This document shows, one piece after another, positions 50,862 to 59,690 of a stretch of DNA of 64,000 nt. Source of the DNA: Pseudomonadaceae bacterium (GTDB lineage Bacteria > Pseudomonadota > Gammaproteobacteria > Pseudomonadales > Pseudomonadaceae). The stretch covers positions 52,120 through 116,119 of the forward strand of contig JAUVZY010000007.1 of NCBI GenBank assembly GCA_030602315.1. The letters run 5' to 3'. The stretch's first letter is position 1; each line of letters begins with the position of its first letter. The position numbers and the translations under genes were made by a program. Below the pieces are notes generated by a model. That model was not told the origin of the DNA. It ran no database searches and was given only the letters and a program-made list of their open reading frames with translations.

Positions 50862-51338
50862 ATGCAAGGGCAACCACAGGTCGTCGAATACCTGAAGGAA
50901 CTGCTGAAAGGCGAGCTGGCTGCGCGCGACCAGTACATGCTGCACTCGCGGATGTACGAAGACTGGGGGCTGACCCGTCTCTACGAGCGCCTCAACCACG
51001 AGATGGAAGAGGAAACCCAGCATGCCGATGCGCTGCTCAAGCGCATCCTGTTCCTCGAGGGCACGCCGGACATGGCGCCCGAGCCGATCAACCCCGGTCA
51101 CACGGTGCCGGACATGCTGCGCAATGATCTGGCCCTGGAGTACCAGGTGCGTGAGCGCCTGGCCAAGGGGATCGCCCTCTGCGAGCAGCATGGCGACTAC
51201 CAGACCCGCGAAATCCTCGAGGCCCAGCTGCATGACACCGAGGAAGATCACGCCTACTGGCTGGAACAGCAGCTCGGCCTGATCGACAAGATCGGTCTGC
51301 AGAACTACCTGCAATCCCAGGCCTTCGGCCGTCCCTGA
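50862..51338 (+). CDS. Bacterioferritin-like ferritin lacking the heme Met (BfrA/FtnA type)
   Basis: A 158-residue iron-storage four-helix protein. Di-iron ferroxidase ligands are visible: Glu18 in GELAARDQY, Glu51 and His54 in EETQHAD, and Glu/His in DTEEDHAYW. The position of the heme ligand Met52 of bacterioferritin is Thr52 here ([10 protein letters not shown]). The P. aeruginosa protein first called BfrA was reclassified as a non-heme ferritin, FtnA, for this reason. ATG 50862 gives [10 protein letters not shown], with GTAGGAGAG upstream. Confidence 0.92.
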   Translation: MQGQPQVVEYLKELLKGELAARDQYMLHSRMYEDWGLTRLYERLNHEMEEETQHADALLKRILFLEGTPDMAPEPINPGHTVPDMLRNDLALEYQVRERLAKGIALCEQHGDYQTREILEAQLHDTEEDHAYWLEQQLGLIDKIGLQNYLQSQAFGRP

Positions 51339-51404
51339 CCGCTCCTGCTCGGTGGGCTGAGGCGGACGCCGCCCGGCCCACCCTGCGCATCGGCTCCAGC
51401 CGAC

Positions 51405-51818
51405 CTAGGTCTTTTTCCCTCCCGGACACCCGCCCGCTTCCAGATCCCTGAGGATCGGGCAGCCCGGGCCATCCGCTGCCGCACAATCCTCCACCAGCTG
51501 CTGCAGGCTGTCGCGCAGGCGCTGCATGTCGGCGATCTTGCGCTCCAGCTCGGCGATGTGCGTGGCGGCCACGCGGCGCACCTCGGCGCGGGTGCTCTGG
51601 CGGTTCTGCCAGAGCGTCAATAGCTGACCAACTTCATCGAGGGAGAAGTCCATGTCCCGCGCGCGGCGAATGAACAGCAGCTGGGCCAGGTCGTCCTCGT
51701 TGTAGCGTCGATAGCCGTTGGCGCCGCGGCCGGCGGGGCTGATCAGCCCGCTGGCCTCGTAGTAGCGGATCATCTTGGCGGTCAGGCCGCTGCGTTTCGC
51801 CGCTTCGCCGATGTTCAT
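51405..51818 (-). CDS. cueR: Cu(I)-responsive MerR-family regulator CueR
   Basis: CueR binds promoters with a long (19-bp) spacer and, with Cu(I), untwists them to activate copper export. The 137-residue protein has the MerR helix-turn-helix ([21 protein letters not shown]), a dimerisation helix and the metal loop with Cys112 and Cys120 ([11 protein letters not shown]). The cysteine pair with eight-residue spacing matches CueR-type Cu(I)/Ag(I)/Au(I) sensors. Its ATG overlaps the copA stop (ATGA), so copA-cueR form a coupled pair under control of the promoter it regulates. Confidence 0.93.
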   Translation of the reverse strand: MNIGEAAKRSGLTAKMIRYYEASGLISPAGRGANGYRRYNEDDLAQLLFIRRARDMDFSLDEVGQLLTLWQNRQSTRAEVRRVAATHIAELERKIADMQRLRDSLQQLVEDCAAADGPGCPILRDLEAGGCPGGKKT

Positions 51819-54223
51819 GGGCGCACCTCCCGTTCGCCTTCAGGCGCCCAGCGCTTGAGCAGCAGGGCGTTGCTCACCACGCTGACGCTCGACAGCGCCA
51901 TGGCCGCACCGGCCACCACCGGGCTGAGCAGGCCGAAGGCCGCCAGCGGGATGCCGATCAGGTTGTAGATGAAGGCCCAGAACAGGTTCTGCTGGATCTT
52001 GCGGTAGGTCTTGCGGCTGATCTCCAGCGCCGCCGGCACCAGGCGCGGGTCGCCGCGCATCAGGGTGATGCCGGCGGCGTGCATGGCCACATCGGTGCCG
52101 CTGCCCATGGCGATGCCGACATCCGCCGCGGCCAGCGCCGGGGCATCGTTGATACCGTCGCCGACCATCGCGACCACCTTGCCGCCGCGCTTGAGCGCGG
52201 CCACCTCGGCGGCCTTGTCGGCCGGCAGCACCTCGGCATGCACGCTGTCGATGCCCAATGCCTCGGCCACCACCCGCGCGCTGCCGCGGTTGTCGCCGGT
52301 GATCAGGTGGCTCTCGATGCGCCTTGCGCGCAGGCCCTGCACGGCCTCGGCGGCGCCCTCCTTGAGGCTGTCGCCGAAGGCGAACAGGCCCAGTACGCGG
52401 GGCGTGTCGCCGGTTTCCAGCAGCCAGGACAGGGTGCGGCCCTCGGCCTCCCAGGCTTGCGCGGTGGGCGCCAGCGCGCCGGGTGCCAGGCCGCTTTCGT
52501 CGAGCAAGCGGCGATTGCCCAGCGCCAGCGCGCGGCCGTCCAGCGTGCCGGCGATACCGCGCCCGGACAGCGCCTGGCTGGCCTGCACGTCCGGTACGGC
52601 AAGGCCGAGCTCGGCGCAGCGCTCCAGCACCGCCTTGGCCAGCGGGTGCTCGCTGCCGCGCTGCAGGGCGCCGGCCAGGCGCAGCAGGGTCGCTTCGTCG
52701 CCCTCCACCGCATGCAGGTGGACGATGCGCGGCGCGCCGGAGGTGAGGGTGCCGGTCTTGTCGAAGGCCACCGCGTTGACCGCGTGGGCGATTTCCAGTG
52801 CCTCGGCGTCCTTGATCAGGATGCCGTGACGCGCCGCCACGCCGGTGCCGGCCATGATCGCGGTCGGCGTGGCCAGCCCCAGCGCGCACGGGCAGGCGAT
52901 CACCAGCACGGCCACGGCATTGATCAGCGCGACTTCCAGCGGCGCACCACCCAGCAGCCAGGCGCCGAGGGTGATGACGGCGATCACCAGCACCGCGGGC
53001 ACGAACACCTGGCTGACCCGGTCCACCAGCTTCTGGATCGGCGCCTTGGCCGCCTGGGCGTCTTCCACCAGGCGGATGATCCGCGCCAGCACGGTTTCCC
53101 CGCCGAGTGCGGTGGTGCGCACCAGCAGGCGCCCCTCGCCATTGATGGCGCCGCCGGTAATAGGGTCGCCGGGCTGCTTGGGCACCGGCAGGCTTTCCCC
53201 GGTGATCAGCGCCTCGTCGGCCTGGCTGTGGCCATCGAGCACCTCGCCGTCCACCGGGAAGCGCTCGCCGGGGCGCACCACCACGGTATCGCCCAGGCGC
53301 AGGCTGGCGATCGGCACCTCCTGCTCGCGGCCGTCCACCAGGCGGGTGGCGCGGTCCGGGCGCAGCGCTTCCAGGGCGCGGATCGCCGCGCTGGTCTGGC
53401 GCTTGGCGCGGCTTTCCAGGTACTTGCCGAGCAGCACCAGGGCGATGATCACCGCGCTGGCTTCGAAATACAGGTGCGGCATGGCGCCCGGCGGGGTGGT
53501 CCACCAGTGATACACGCTCAGGCCATAGCCGGCGCTGGTGCCGATCGCCACCAGGAGGTCCATGTTGCCCGCGCCGGCGCGCACCGCCTTGTAGCCGGCG
53601 ACATAGAAGCGCGCGCCGAGGACGAACTGCACCGGGGTGGCGAGCACGAACTGCAGCCAGGCCGGCAGCATCCAGTGGGCGTCGAACAGCTCGCCGAGCA
53701 TCGGGATCACCAGCGGCGCGGCCAGCACGAGGGCGGCGATCACCGCCCAGCGCTCGCGCTGCAGGCGCCGGAGCGCCTGGGCGTCCTTGTCGTCGGTCGA
53801 GGTGGATGCGCTGGCGCTGGCCTCGTAGCCGGCGGCCTCGACCGCCTGGATCAGCACGCCGGGCTCCAGCGCGCCGAGCACCTCGACGTGGGCACGCTCG
53901 TTGGCCAGGTTCACCGTGGCGGCGCGCACGCCCGGCACCTTGAGCAGCGCCCGCTCGACACGGCCGACGCAGCTGGCGCAGGTCATGCCGCCGATGGCGA
54001 GGTCGAGGCTCTGCACCGGCACGTGGTAGCCGGCCTTTTCCACCGCCTCGATCAGCGCCGGCAGGCTGCCCGGCTGTGCTTCGACGTGGGCCTGCTCGCT
54101 GGCCAGGTTGATGCTCGCCGACTGCACGCCCTCGACCTTGAGCAGGGCGCGCTCGACGCGACCGGCGCAGCTGGCGCAGGTCATGCCCTCCACGGGCAGG
54201 GTCAGGCTGGTGGGGCTGGTCAT
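51815..54223 (-). CDS. copA: Copper-exporting P1B-type ATPase CopA
   Basis: CopA pumps Cu(I) out of the cytoplasm. The 802-residue protein has two N-terminal heavy-metal-associated domains (GMTCASC at about residues 14 and 80) and eight transmembrane helices with the CPC motif in [13 protein letters not shown]. The phosphorylation site [19 protein letters not shown] and [20 protein letters not shown] are also present. The ATG at 54223 ([13 protein letters not shown]) has AGGAG upstream. An earlier ATG at 54256 lies in the promoter region. Confidence 0.96.
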   Translation of the reverse strand: MTSPTSLTLPVEGMTCASCAGRVERALLKVEGVQSASINLASEQAHVEAQPGSLPALIEAVEKAGYHVPVQSLDLAIGGMTCASCVGRVERALLKVPGVRAATVNLANERAHVEVLGALEPGVLIQAVEAAGYEASASASTSTDDKDAQALRRLQRERWAVIAALVLAAPLVIPMLGELFDAHWMLPAWLQFVLATPVQFVLGARFYVAGYKAVRAGAGNMDLLVAIGTSAGYGLSVYHWWTTPPGAMPHLYFEASAVIIALVLLGKYLESRAKRQTSAAIRALEALRPDRATRLVDGREQEVPIASLRLGDTVVVRPGERFPVDGEVLDGHSQADEALITGESLPVPKQPGDPITGGAINGEGRLLVRTTALGGETVLARIIRLVEDAQAAKAPIQKLVDRVSQVFVPAVLVIAVITLGAWLLGGAPLEVALINAVAVLVIACPCALGLATPTAIMAGTGVAARHGILIKDAEALEIAHAVNAVAFDKTGTLTSGAPRIVHLHAVEGDEATLLRLAGALQRGSEHPLAKAVLERCAELGLAVPDVQASQALSGRGIAGTLDGRALALGNRRLLDESGLAPGALAPTAQAWEAEGRTLSWLLETGDTPRVLGLFAFGDSLKEGAAEAVQGLRARRIESHLITGDNRGSARVVAEALGIDSVHAEVLPADKAAEVAALKRGGKVVAMVGDGINDAPALAAADVGIAMGSGTDVAMHAAGITLMRGDPRLVPAALEISRKTYRKIQQNLFWAFIYNLIGIPLAAFGLLSPVVAGAAMALSSVSVVSNALLLKRWAPEGEREVRP

Positions 54224-54248
54224 GCTCGGTCTCCTGTGCGATGGGCCA

Positions 54249-54279
54249 AGGATCAACCTTCACCCGGGGGCAAGGTCAA
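54249..54279 (-). promoter_or_regulatory. CueR-type promoter of copA
   Basis: On the minus strand TTGACC (54279-54274) and GATCCT (54254-54249) are separated by 19 bases, the long spacer specific for MerR-family activators. The spacer begins with TTGCCCCC and ends with AAGGTT, giving the imperfect dyad ACCTT...AAGGT. The copA start lies about 25 bases downstream. Confidence 0.8.
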
Positions 54280-54293
54280 GGGGCGCAAGAGGC

Positions 54294-54324
54294 TTGACCT
54301 TGCCCTCGTGGCAAGCTTGAGAAT
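54294..54324 (+). promoter_or_regulatory. CueR-type promoter of copZ
   Basis: TTGACC (54294-54299) and GAGAAT (54319-54324) are separated by a 19-base spacer. CTTGCC and GGCAAG in the spacer form a dyad, as in known CueR sites. It faces copZ, whose start is 30 bases downstream, and lies only 14 bases from the divergent copA -35 box. Confidence 0.85.
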
Positions 54325-54354
54325 GACCGGCACAACCACACGGAGGAAAGGGCT

Positions 54355-54546
54355 ATGCAAACCTTCAACGTACAGGGCATGACCTGCGGGCATTGCGAGC
54401 GGGCGGTGGCGCAGGCGATCAAGGCGCGCGATCCGGGCGCCGAAGTCATCATCGACCGCGCCGCGGGAACCGTGCAGGTGCAGAGCACGCTGCAGGAGGG
54501 GGAGATCCGCGCGGCGATTGCCGAGGAGGGCTATCAGGTCGGCTGA
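54355..54546 (+). CDS. copZ: Copper chaperone CopZ (HMA domain)
   Basis: A 63-residue ferredoxin-like heavy-metal-associated domain with the Cu(I)-binding GMTCGHC motif. It would buffer and deliver copper to CopA or to CueR. GGAGGA stands upstream of the ATG. It is divergent from copA, from which it is separated by the two CueR-type promoters. Confidence 0.93.
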   Translation: MQTFNVQGMTCGHCERAVAQAIKARDPGAEVIIDRAAGTVQVQSTLQEGEIRAAIAEEGYQVG

Positions 54547-54550
54547 GTGC

Positions 54551-55165
54551 TCAGCTCCGCCAGTCGCAGAGCAGGCCGTGGAACAGCGGATCGAGCATCG
54601 CCACCGGCTCGTTCACCGCATAGCGCTCTGGCCGGCGCGACCAGTCGAACATCAACCCCACCACCAGCGAGTGCAGGGTCCGTGCGGCGTGCGCCGGCGT
54701 CACGCCCGGGCGCAGGCGCGCCGCGCAACTGGCAAACAGCTGCTCGCTGAGGTCGATGAACAGGTCGACGAAGGCGTAGTGGCGTTCCTCGGCCTCGCGC
54801 AGTTCGTCGGTGAATTCGCAGCGGTGCAGCAGGATGGTGAGGATGCGCATGTGCTGCGCGCTGTCGCCGAGGGAGGTGAAGATTTCCACGCAGAGGTCGA
54901 ACAACGTCTGCAAGGCGTCGCTCTGTCCGCCCAGCGAGAGCCGCTCGGCCAGCTGCTCCGGTGGCAAGCGCACCTGATTGAGCATCTCGTGGAACAGGTG
55001 CGCCTTGTTCTGGAAATGCCAGTACACCGCGCCGCGGGTCACGCCGGCATCCCGGGCGATCTGGTCGAGGCTGGTATGGGCCACGCCGCGATCCATGAAC
55101 AGGCGTTCGGCTGAGGCGAGAATGGCGATGCGGGTCTTTTCGGCGTCTTCTTTGGTTCGGCGCAT
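54551..55165 (-). CDS. TetR-family efflux regulator (AcrR/TtgR type)
   Basis: A 204-residue regulator. The N-terminal domain (MRRTKEDAEKTRIAILASAERLF ... TSLDQIARDAGVTRGAVYWHFQNKAHLF, read as two contiguous parts) closely resembles AcrR/TtgR/SmeT-type repressors of drug efflux. The C-terminal ligand domain is variable, with LLHRCEFTDELREAEERHYAF like the matching region of TtgR. I use the ATG at 55165 because the usual RRTKE start follows it. The divergent partner is a Bcr/CflA exporter, and a TtgR-like operator lies between them. Confidence 0.9.
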   Translation of the reverse strand: MRRTKEDAEKTRIAILASAERLFMDRGVAHTSLDQIARDAGVTRGAVYWHFQNKAHLFHEMLNQVRLPPEQLAERLSLGGQSDALQTLFDLCVEIFTSLGDSAQHMRILTILLHRCEFTDELREAEERHYAFVDLFIDLSEQLFASCAARLRPGVTPAHAARTLHSLVVGLMFDWSRRPERYAVNEPVAMLDPLFHGLLCDWRS

Positions 55166-55223
55166 TCGATGGTTCCAGCGGTATCTGGCGATGTCCCTGG
55201 CGTGGTGGTTCGTCCCTGGCAGC

Positions 55224-55247
55224 TTTACAAGCGGCGGTGTATGTAAC
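55224..55247. promoter_or_regulatory. Probable TetR-family operator, similar to the TtgR box
   Basis: TTTACAAGCGGCGGTGTATG followed by TAAC resembles the Pseudomonas putida TtgR operator as I recall it (TTTACAA, then ATGTAA with similar spacing): TTACA at one end, TGTAA at the other. It lies 59 bases before the TetR gene start and 54 before the exporter start, so one site could control both. Confidence 0.6.
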
Positions 55248-55300
55248 AGCATCGACGGTTTCCTGTAAACGGCCAGGCGTCACGCCTGGTGCGGATCGCC

Positions 55301-56479
55301 ATGACCTTGCGACTCCTTCTGATCCTCGGTGCGCTGTCGGCTTTCGGCCCGCTGGCCATCGACTTGTATCTGCCGGCGTTTCCCACCCTGGCGCGCGCGT
55401 TCGGCAGCGACGTCGAGCACGTCCAGCTGTCGCTGGCCTCCTATTTCGTCGGCTTGGCGGTGGGGCAGCTGGTCTATGGCCCGTTGATCGATCGCTTCGG
55501 CCGGCGCGGGCCGCTGTTGGCGGGCGTGGCTTTGTTCAGCGCCGCGTCGCTGGCCTGCGCGGCGGCGCCGAGCCTGGACTGGATGATCGCTGCGCGCTTC
55601 GTGCAGGCCTTCGGCGGCTGTGTCGGCATGGTCGCCTCGCGCACCGTGGTGCGCGATCTGTGCGACCCGCGTACCACCGCCAAGGTGTTTTCCCAGCTGG
55701 TGCTGGTGATGGGGCTGGCGCCGATCCTCGCGCCGGTGATCGGCGGCTTTCTGCTGCAGAGTTTCGGCTGGCCGTCGATCTTCCTGTTGCTTGCCGCGTT
55801 CAGCGCCGCGTGCTGGGTGGCGGTGGCGCGCTGGTTACCGGAAACCTACCCGGCGCACCTGCCGCGCGTGCCGCTGGCCCATGCGCTGCCGCAGTACGCC
55901 CGCCTGCTGCGCGACGCTCCGTTCATGGGCAACGCGCTGGCCGGCGGCTTCGCCATGGCCGGCATGTTCGCCTACATCTCCGGCTCGCCGTTCGTGTTCA
56001 TCGAGCTGTATGGCGTAACGGCGCTGCACTACGGCTGGCTGTTCGGCCTGAATGCGGCCGGGTTCATTCTGTTCGCCCAGATCAATGCACGGCTGATGCG
56101 GCTGCATGGACCGGAGTTCTGGCTGCTGCGTTGGGTACTGTTCTACGTCGCTGCCGCCTTGCTGCTGCTGGCGCTGGCGCTGGTCGGCACCCGTGCGCTG
56201 TGGCCGCTGCTGATTCCGCTGTTCGCGGCCATCGCCTCGCTCGGCTGTGTGCTGCCCAATGCCACCGCCTGTGCCCTGGCGCATCAGGGCGCCAATGCCG
56301 GCAGCGCCTCGGCCCTGCTGGGCAGCCTGCAGTTCAGCATTGCCGCGTTGGTGGCAACCCTGCTGGAAGTGCTGCACGACGGCACGGCCGTGCCGATGGC
56401 GGCGCTGATTGCCCTCTGCGGTGTGCTGGCGGCGGCGATCGCCCGCTGGAGCCATGCGCGCGGGCAGGTGGGTGACTGA
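55301..56479 (+). CDS. Bcr/CflA family multidrug MFS exporter
   Basis: A 392-residue 12-helix major facilitator of the Bcr/CflA subfamily. The N-terminus LLLILGALSAFGPLAIDLYLPAFP is the family signature, followed by the motif A-like GPLIDRFGRRGPLLAG and VQAFGGCVGMVASRTVVRDL. Likely substrates are drugs or amino acids, not predictable here. Start options are the GTG at 55289 or the ATG at 55301, and I use the ATG. It is probably regulated by the divergent TetR protein. Confidence 0.9.
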   Translation: MTLRLLLILGALSAFGPLAIDLYLPAFPTLARAFGSDVEHVQLSLASYFVGLAVGQLVYGPLIDRFGRRGPLLAGVALFSAASLACAAAPSLDWMIAARFVQAFGGCVGMVASRTVVRDLCDPRTTAKVFSQLVLVMGLAPILAPVIGGFLLQSFGWPSIFLLLAAFSAACWVAVARWLPETYPAHLPRVPLAHALPQYARLLRDAPFMGNALAGGFAMAGMFAYISGSPFVFIELYGVTALHYGWLFGLNAAGFILFAQINARLMRLHGPEFWLLRWVLFYVAAALLLLALALVGTRALWPLLIPLFAAIASLGCVLPNATACALAHQGANAGSASALLGSLQFSIAALVATLLEVLHDGTAVPMAALIALCGVLAAAIARWSHARGQVGD

Positions 56480-56846
56480 CGCCGCCAGGCGACCGCCGGC
56501 GGGGGTGTCGCGGAACTTTTCGGAGTTGATCATTTTTTGATCGCTCCCCGCCAGGCCACGGCTGGCGCGGTTGCCGGCCGCTGGTCCCAGGGTTATTCAC
56601 AGAGTTTTCCAGCGCCTCTGGGTATAACAGGGGCAGGCTTGCGGCGCTTCGCTGATTCTGCGGCCGGCTGCCTTGGCGAGCCAGAAAAACCGCGCTTTTC
56701 AACAGCTTAGCGTGGCCTCGGGAACGTCTTGCAGGGGTTTGGTCAAAAATCGAACAGTCGGCTGGAGGCCGCGTCGGCTCGGCGTCCGGTCACTCGTTCC
56801 CAAGGTTATCCACAGCGCAGCACACAGTTATTGTGAGCAACCGGCG
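56480..56846. other. 367-base intergenic region with DnaA-box-like sites
   Basis: No credible gene is seen. It contains TTATTCACA (56593-56601) and TTATCCACA (56806-56814), both matching the DnaA-box consensus TTATNCACA. The reverse-strand near-match TTATACCCA is at 56627-56619. A T-rich palindrome, GATCA-TTTTT-TGATC, lies at about 56528-56542. It sits between the convergent ends of the exporter and the IMPACT-family gene. Confidence 0.5.
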
Positions 56847-57437
56847 CTAGTCATCCAGCGGCTTCAGCGCGCTGTGCCCACGGCTGAGGTCGCTGAGCAG
56901 CTGACCGGCGGTAGCGAAGGCGCTGTGCGGCAGGGCGAGGCGCAGCCAGGCGCCGTCGGCATCGAAGGATTCGGCTTCGATCTGTGCCTGCAGCTCGTGC
57001 AGGCGCGCCCTGATCAGCGCCAGGTCGGCGAAGCGGCAATGGCATTCGCCGCGCACCAGGCTGACCAGCTCGCGGCGTTCGCCGGCCTGCAGGCATTTGG
57101 CGGTGGTGCCGCCGTAGGCGCGCGCCAGGCCGCCGGTGCCCAGCTTCACGCCGCCGAACCAGCGCGTCACCACCACCACCACCCGGTCGAAATCCTGGCC
57201 TTCGATGGCCACCAGCATCGGCCGCCCGGCGGTACCGCCCGGTTCGCCGTCGTCGCTGAAGCGGTACTGGTTGCCCAGCTTCCAGGCCCAGCAGTTGTGG
57301 GTCGCGGCCGGATCGCTGACCCGCTCGATGAAGGCCTGCGCCTCGGCCGCCGAGGCGATCGGCGCGGCCAGCGCCAGAAAGCGGCTTTTCTGAATGGTTT
57401 CCAGGCGTTCGCAGGGGGCGGCGAGGGTGAAGGGCAT
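56847..57437 (-). CDS. IMPACT/YigZ family protein
   Basis: A 196-residue protein of the YigZ (UPF0029/IMPACT) family. It shows KSRFLALAAPI, HNCWAWKLG, FSDDGEPGGTAGRPML and VVVTRWFGGVKLGTGGLARAYG, the family signature. The fold resembles ribosomal protein S5 domain 2-like. Bacterial function is unclear, perhaps proteolysis-related or translation-related. The C-terminal DUF1949-type domain starts at about residue 135. Confidence 0.9.
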   Translation of the reverse strand: MPFTLAAPCERLETIQKSRFLALAAPIASAAEAQAFIERVSDPAATHNCWAWKLGNQYRFSDDGEPGGTAGRPMLVAIEGQDFDRVVVVVTRWFGGVKLGTGGLARAYGGTTAKCLQAGERRELVSLVRGECHCRFADLALIRARLHELQAQIEAESFDADGAWLRLALPHSAFATAGQLLSDLSRGHSALKPLDD

Positions 57438-57690
57438 GGGGCGCGGGTCGGGGCAAAGGGGGCGCTAGTGTAGCGCCGGGCGTGCTGGCGCGGCGTGGCG
57501 CGGTTGTAGTAGCGTTGAGCTAGCAGTCACCCGCAGGGATCGATCGACCGTCAGGCCGACGCGGGTGCCGATGCAGTGCCCGCCGGCCGTTTCCTGGCAG
57601 CGCGCGATCAGCATCGCCGACCGATAGCGTTAACTGGCCGCAGGAATCGGCGGCCGGCCATTGGTGTGGTACTTAAAAGGAAGAAAGTCG

Positions 57691-58044
57691 ATGACTGATG
57701 TTGCACTGCAAAACACCGCGGTATCCGACGGCACCGCGAAGATCGTTTACATCCTCTACCTCGTCGGCCTGGTGGTCGGCGTCACCGGGATCGTTGGCGT
57801 GGTGATGGCCTATCTGAACCGCGCCGAGGCGCCGGACTGGCTCAAGACCCACTACCAGTACCAGATCCGCACCTTCTGGATCGGCCTGCTGTACATGTTC
57901 GTCGGCGCGCTGCTGGCGATCGTGCTGATCGGCTACCTGGTGCTGCTGTTCTGGATGGTCTGGCTGATCATCCGCAGCGTGAAGGGCATGCAGCTGCTCG
58001 AGCGCAAGGAAGCGGTGCCGAACCCGACCGGCTGGATGTTCTGA
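57691..58044 (+). CDS. Small DUF4870-type membrane protein
   Basis: A 117-residue protein with three transmembrane helices (IVYILYLVGLVVGVTGIVGVVM, FWIGLLYMFVGALLAIVLIGY, LLFWMVWLIIRSV) and the loop WLKTHYQYQIRTFWI, typical of the DUF4870/COG3671 group. Function is unknown. The ATG at 57691 has AAAAGGAAG upstream. The ten codons of open frame before it are not convincing. Confidence 0.85.
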   Translation: MTDVALQNTAVSDGTAKIVYILYLVGLVVGVTGIVGVVMAYLNRAEAPDWLKTHYQYQIRTFWIGLLYMFVGALLAIVLIGYLVLLFWMVWLIIRSVKGMQLLERKEAVPNPTGWMF

Positions 58045-58052
58045 TCGCCCGG

Positions 58053-58077
58053 ACCGGGGCGGCGGCGCCGCCCCGGT
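58053..58077. terminator. Palindromic stem between convergent genes
   Basis: ACCGGGGCGGC and GCCGCCCCGGT form a perfect 11-bp stem with a GGC loop, between the small membrane protein gene and yjdM. No T-run is present, so it is probably a weak terminator or an end-protecting hairpin for both transcripts. Confidence 0.55.
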
Positions 58078-58082
58078 TCGCC

Positions 58083-58418
58083 TCAGACCTTTTTCACGAA
58101 TTCGGATTTGAGCTTCATCGCGCCAATGCCGTCGATCTTGCAGTCGATGTCATGGTCGCCGTCCACCAGGCGGATGTTCTTCACCTTGGTGCCGACCTTC
58201 ACCACCAGCGACGAGCCCTTGACCTTCAGGTCCTTGATCACGCTCACGCTGTCACCGTCCTGCAGCAGGTTGCCCACTGCATCCTTGACCACCTTCACCT
58301 CGCTTTGCGCGGCGCCGTCTTCGGCCGACCACTCATGGGCGCATTCGGGGCAGACCAGCATCGCGCCGTCTTCGTAGGTGTATTCAGAGTGGCATTTGGG
58401 GCAGGCTGGCAGGGTCAC
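58083..58418 (-). CDS. yjdM: Zinc-ribbon protein YjdM (PhnA family)
   Basis: A 111-residue protein with an N-terminal zinc ribbon ([25 protein letters not shown], in two contiguous parts) and a C-terminal barrel-like region ([41 protein letters not shown]). It belongs to the PhnA/YjdM family, named after phosphonate use in E. coli although not required for it. Its role is unknown. Confidence 0.92.
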   Translation of the reverse strand: MTLPACPKCHSEYTYEDGAMLVCPECAHEWSAEDGAAQSEVKVVKDAVGNLLQDGDSVSVIKDLKVKGSSLVVKVGTKVKNIRLVDGDHDIDCKIDGIGAMKLKSEFVKKV

Positions 58419-58551
58419 GGGGTATCCTCGCAGGTGGAAAGGGCGTGCAGTCTAGAGCGTCCTGACGCGTTTGTGGGGATGCGACCGCGGTGGATGCAAG
58501 CGACGCGCGCAGCGATTAGGATGCGCGCTTTTTTTCAAGGAGCGAGCCGCC

Positions 58552-59199
58552 ATGGAGATGCGAGGTACCGTACGCAGCTGGGATGAGGGCAAGGGCTTCG
58601 GATTCATCCAGCCGGAGAGCGGCGGGCGTGACGTGTTCGCGCATGCCTCGAGCCTGATCGGCCGGCGCCGGCTGGCGGTGGGCGAGGTGGTGCTCTACAG
58701 CACCGGGCGCGACCAGCAGGGCCGTCTGTGCGCCACCTACGTGCGCGCCGAGGGCGAGATGGTGCTGAACCCGGCGCGTGCCGCTCAGGCGCCGGCGCGC
58801 GAGCGACGCCCGGCGACGGCCATCCAGCGGCCGGGGCTGAAACTGGCGCTGCTGGCGGCGCTGCTGGTGCTGCCGCTGTGGGGCAGCCTGACGGTGCTCG
58901 GCGAACGCCACAGCCTGCTGCCGCTGGCCGCGTATCTGGGCGTCAGCCTGCTGGCCTTCCTGTTGTACTGGCAGGACAAGTCCCGCGCGGTGGGCCCGCG
59001 CGGGCGCCCCCCCGAGCAGGTGCTGCACCTGGCCGAGCGGGCTGGCGGCTGGCCCGGCGCGCTGGTCGCCCAGCAACTGCTGCGGCACAAGACGCGCAAG
59101 CTGTCGTTCCAGCTGGTCTGCTGGGCCAGCGTGGCGCTGCATCAGGTGCTGTGGATCGACTACCTGTTCCTGCGCGCCGTGCTGCGCCCGTATCTGTAG
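58552..59199 (+). CDS. Cold-shock domain / DUF1294 membrane fusion protein
   Basis: A 215-residue protein with an N-terminal cold-shock domain (MEMRGTVRSWDEGKGFGFIQ, carrying the RNP1-like KGFGFI, then DVFAHASSL). The C-terminal DUF1294 region has hydrophobic helices (LALLAALLVLPLWGSLTVL, LPLAAYLGVSLLAFLLYWQDK) and KLSFQLVCWASVALHQVLWI. CSD-DUF1294 fusions are known in bacteria, and their role is not established. The ATG at 58552 is chosen since it starts the cold-shock fold. Confidence 0.9.
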   Translation: MEMRGTVRSWDEGKGFGFIQPESGGRDVFAHASSLIGRRRLAVGEVVLYSTGRDQQGRLCATYVRAEGEMVLNPARAAQAPARERRPATAIQRPGLKLALLAALLVLPLWGSLTVLGERHSLLPLAAYLGVSLLAFLLYWQDKSRAVGPRGRPPEQVLHLAERAGGWPGALVAQQLLRHKTRKLSFQLVCWASVALHQVLWIDYLFLRAVLRPYL

Positions 59200-59207
59200 C
59201 TGCTGTC

Positions 59208-59690
59208 CTAGAGCGAGTCGCGTACCGCGCGGTAGCGCTCTTCCAGCTCGCGGCGGATCTGCCGGCGCTGCTCGGCGTGGGTCCAGCGGCGCTTCTGCTC
59301 GGGGGTGACCGGGTCGAGCGACGGCACCGGCACCGGGCGGCCGCCTTCGTCCATGGCGACCATGGTGAAGAAGCAGCTGTTGGTGTGGCGCACGGTCTTG
59401 GTCAGGATGTTCTCGGTGACCACCTTGATGCCCACTTCCATGGAGGTGTTGCCGGTGTAGTTCACCGAGGCGAGGAAGGTCACCAGCTCGCCGACGTGGA
59501 TCGGCTGGCGGAACACCACCTGATCCACCGAGAGGGTCACCACATAGCGGCCGGCATAGCGACTGGCGCAGGCGTAGGCCACTTCGTCGAGGTATTTGAG
59601 GAGGGTGCCGCCGTGGACATTGCCGGAAAAATTGGCCTTGTCCGGGGTCATCAGGACCGTCATGGTCAGCTGCGCGTTGCAAGGTTCCAT
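59208..59690 (-). CDS. Acyl-CoA thioesterase (YciA type hotdog)
   Basis: A 160-residue hotdog-fold thioesterase of the YciA/Acot7-like group, which hydrolyses acyl-CoAs. The motif NFSGNVHGGTLLKYLDEVAYACASRY contains the catalytic aspartate, and VNYTGNTSMEVGIKV follows. The acyl preference is unknown. It converges with the CSD-DUF1294 gene eight bases away. Confidence 0.9.
   Translation of the reverse strand: MEPCNAQLTMTVLMTPDKANFSGNVHGGTLLKYLDEVAYACASRYAGRYVVTLSVDQVVFRQPIHVGELVTFLASVNYTGNTSMEVGIKVVTENILTKTVRHTNSCFFTMVAMDEGGRPVPVPSLDPVTPEQKRRWTHAEQRRQIRRELEERYRAVRDSL

Noticed and set aside
51840..54263. 807-codon frame on the same strand as copA in another frame
   Set aside because: The translation is a Gly/Arg/Ala-rich frameshift of CopA. 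copA itself carries all P-type ATPase motifs.
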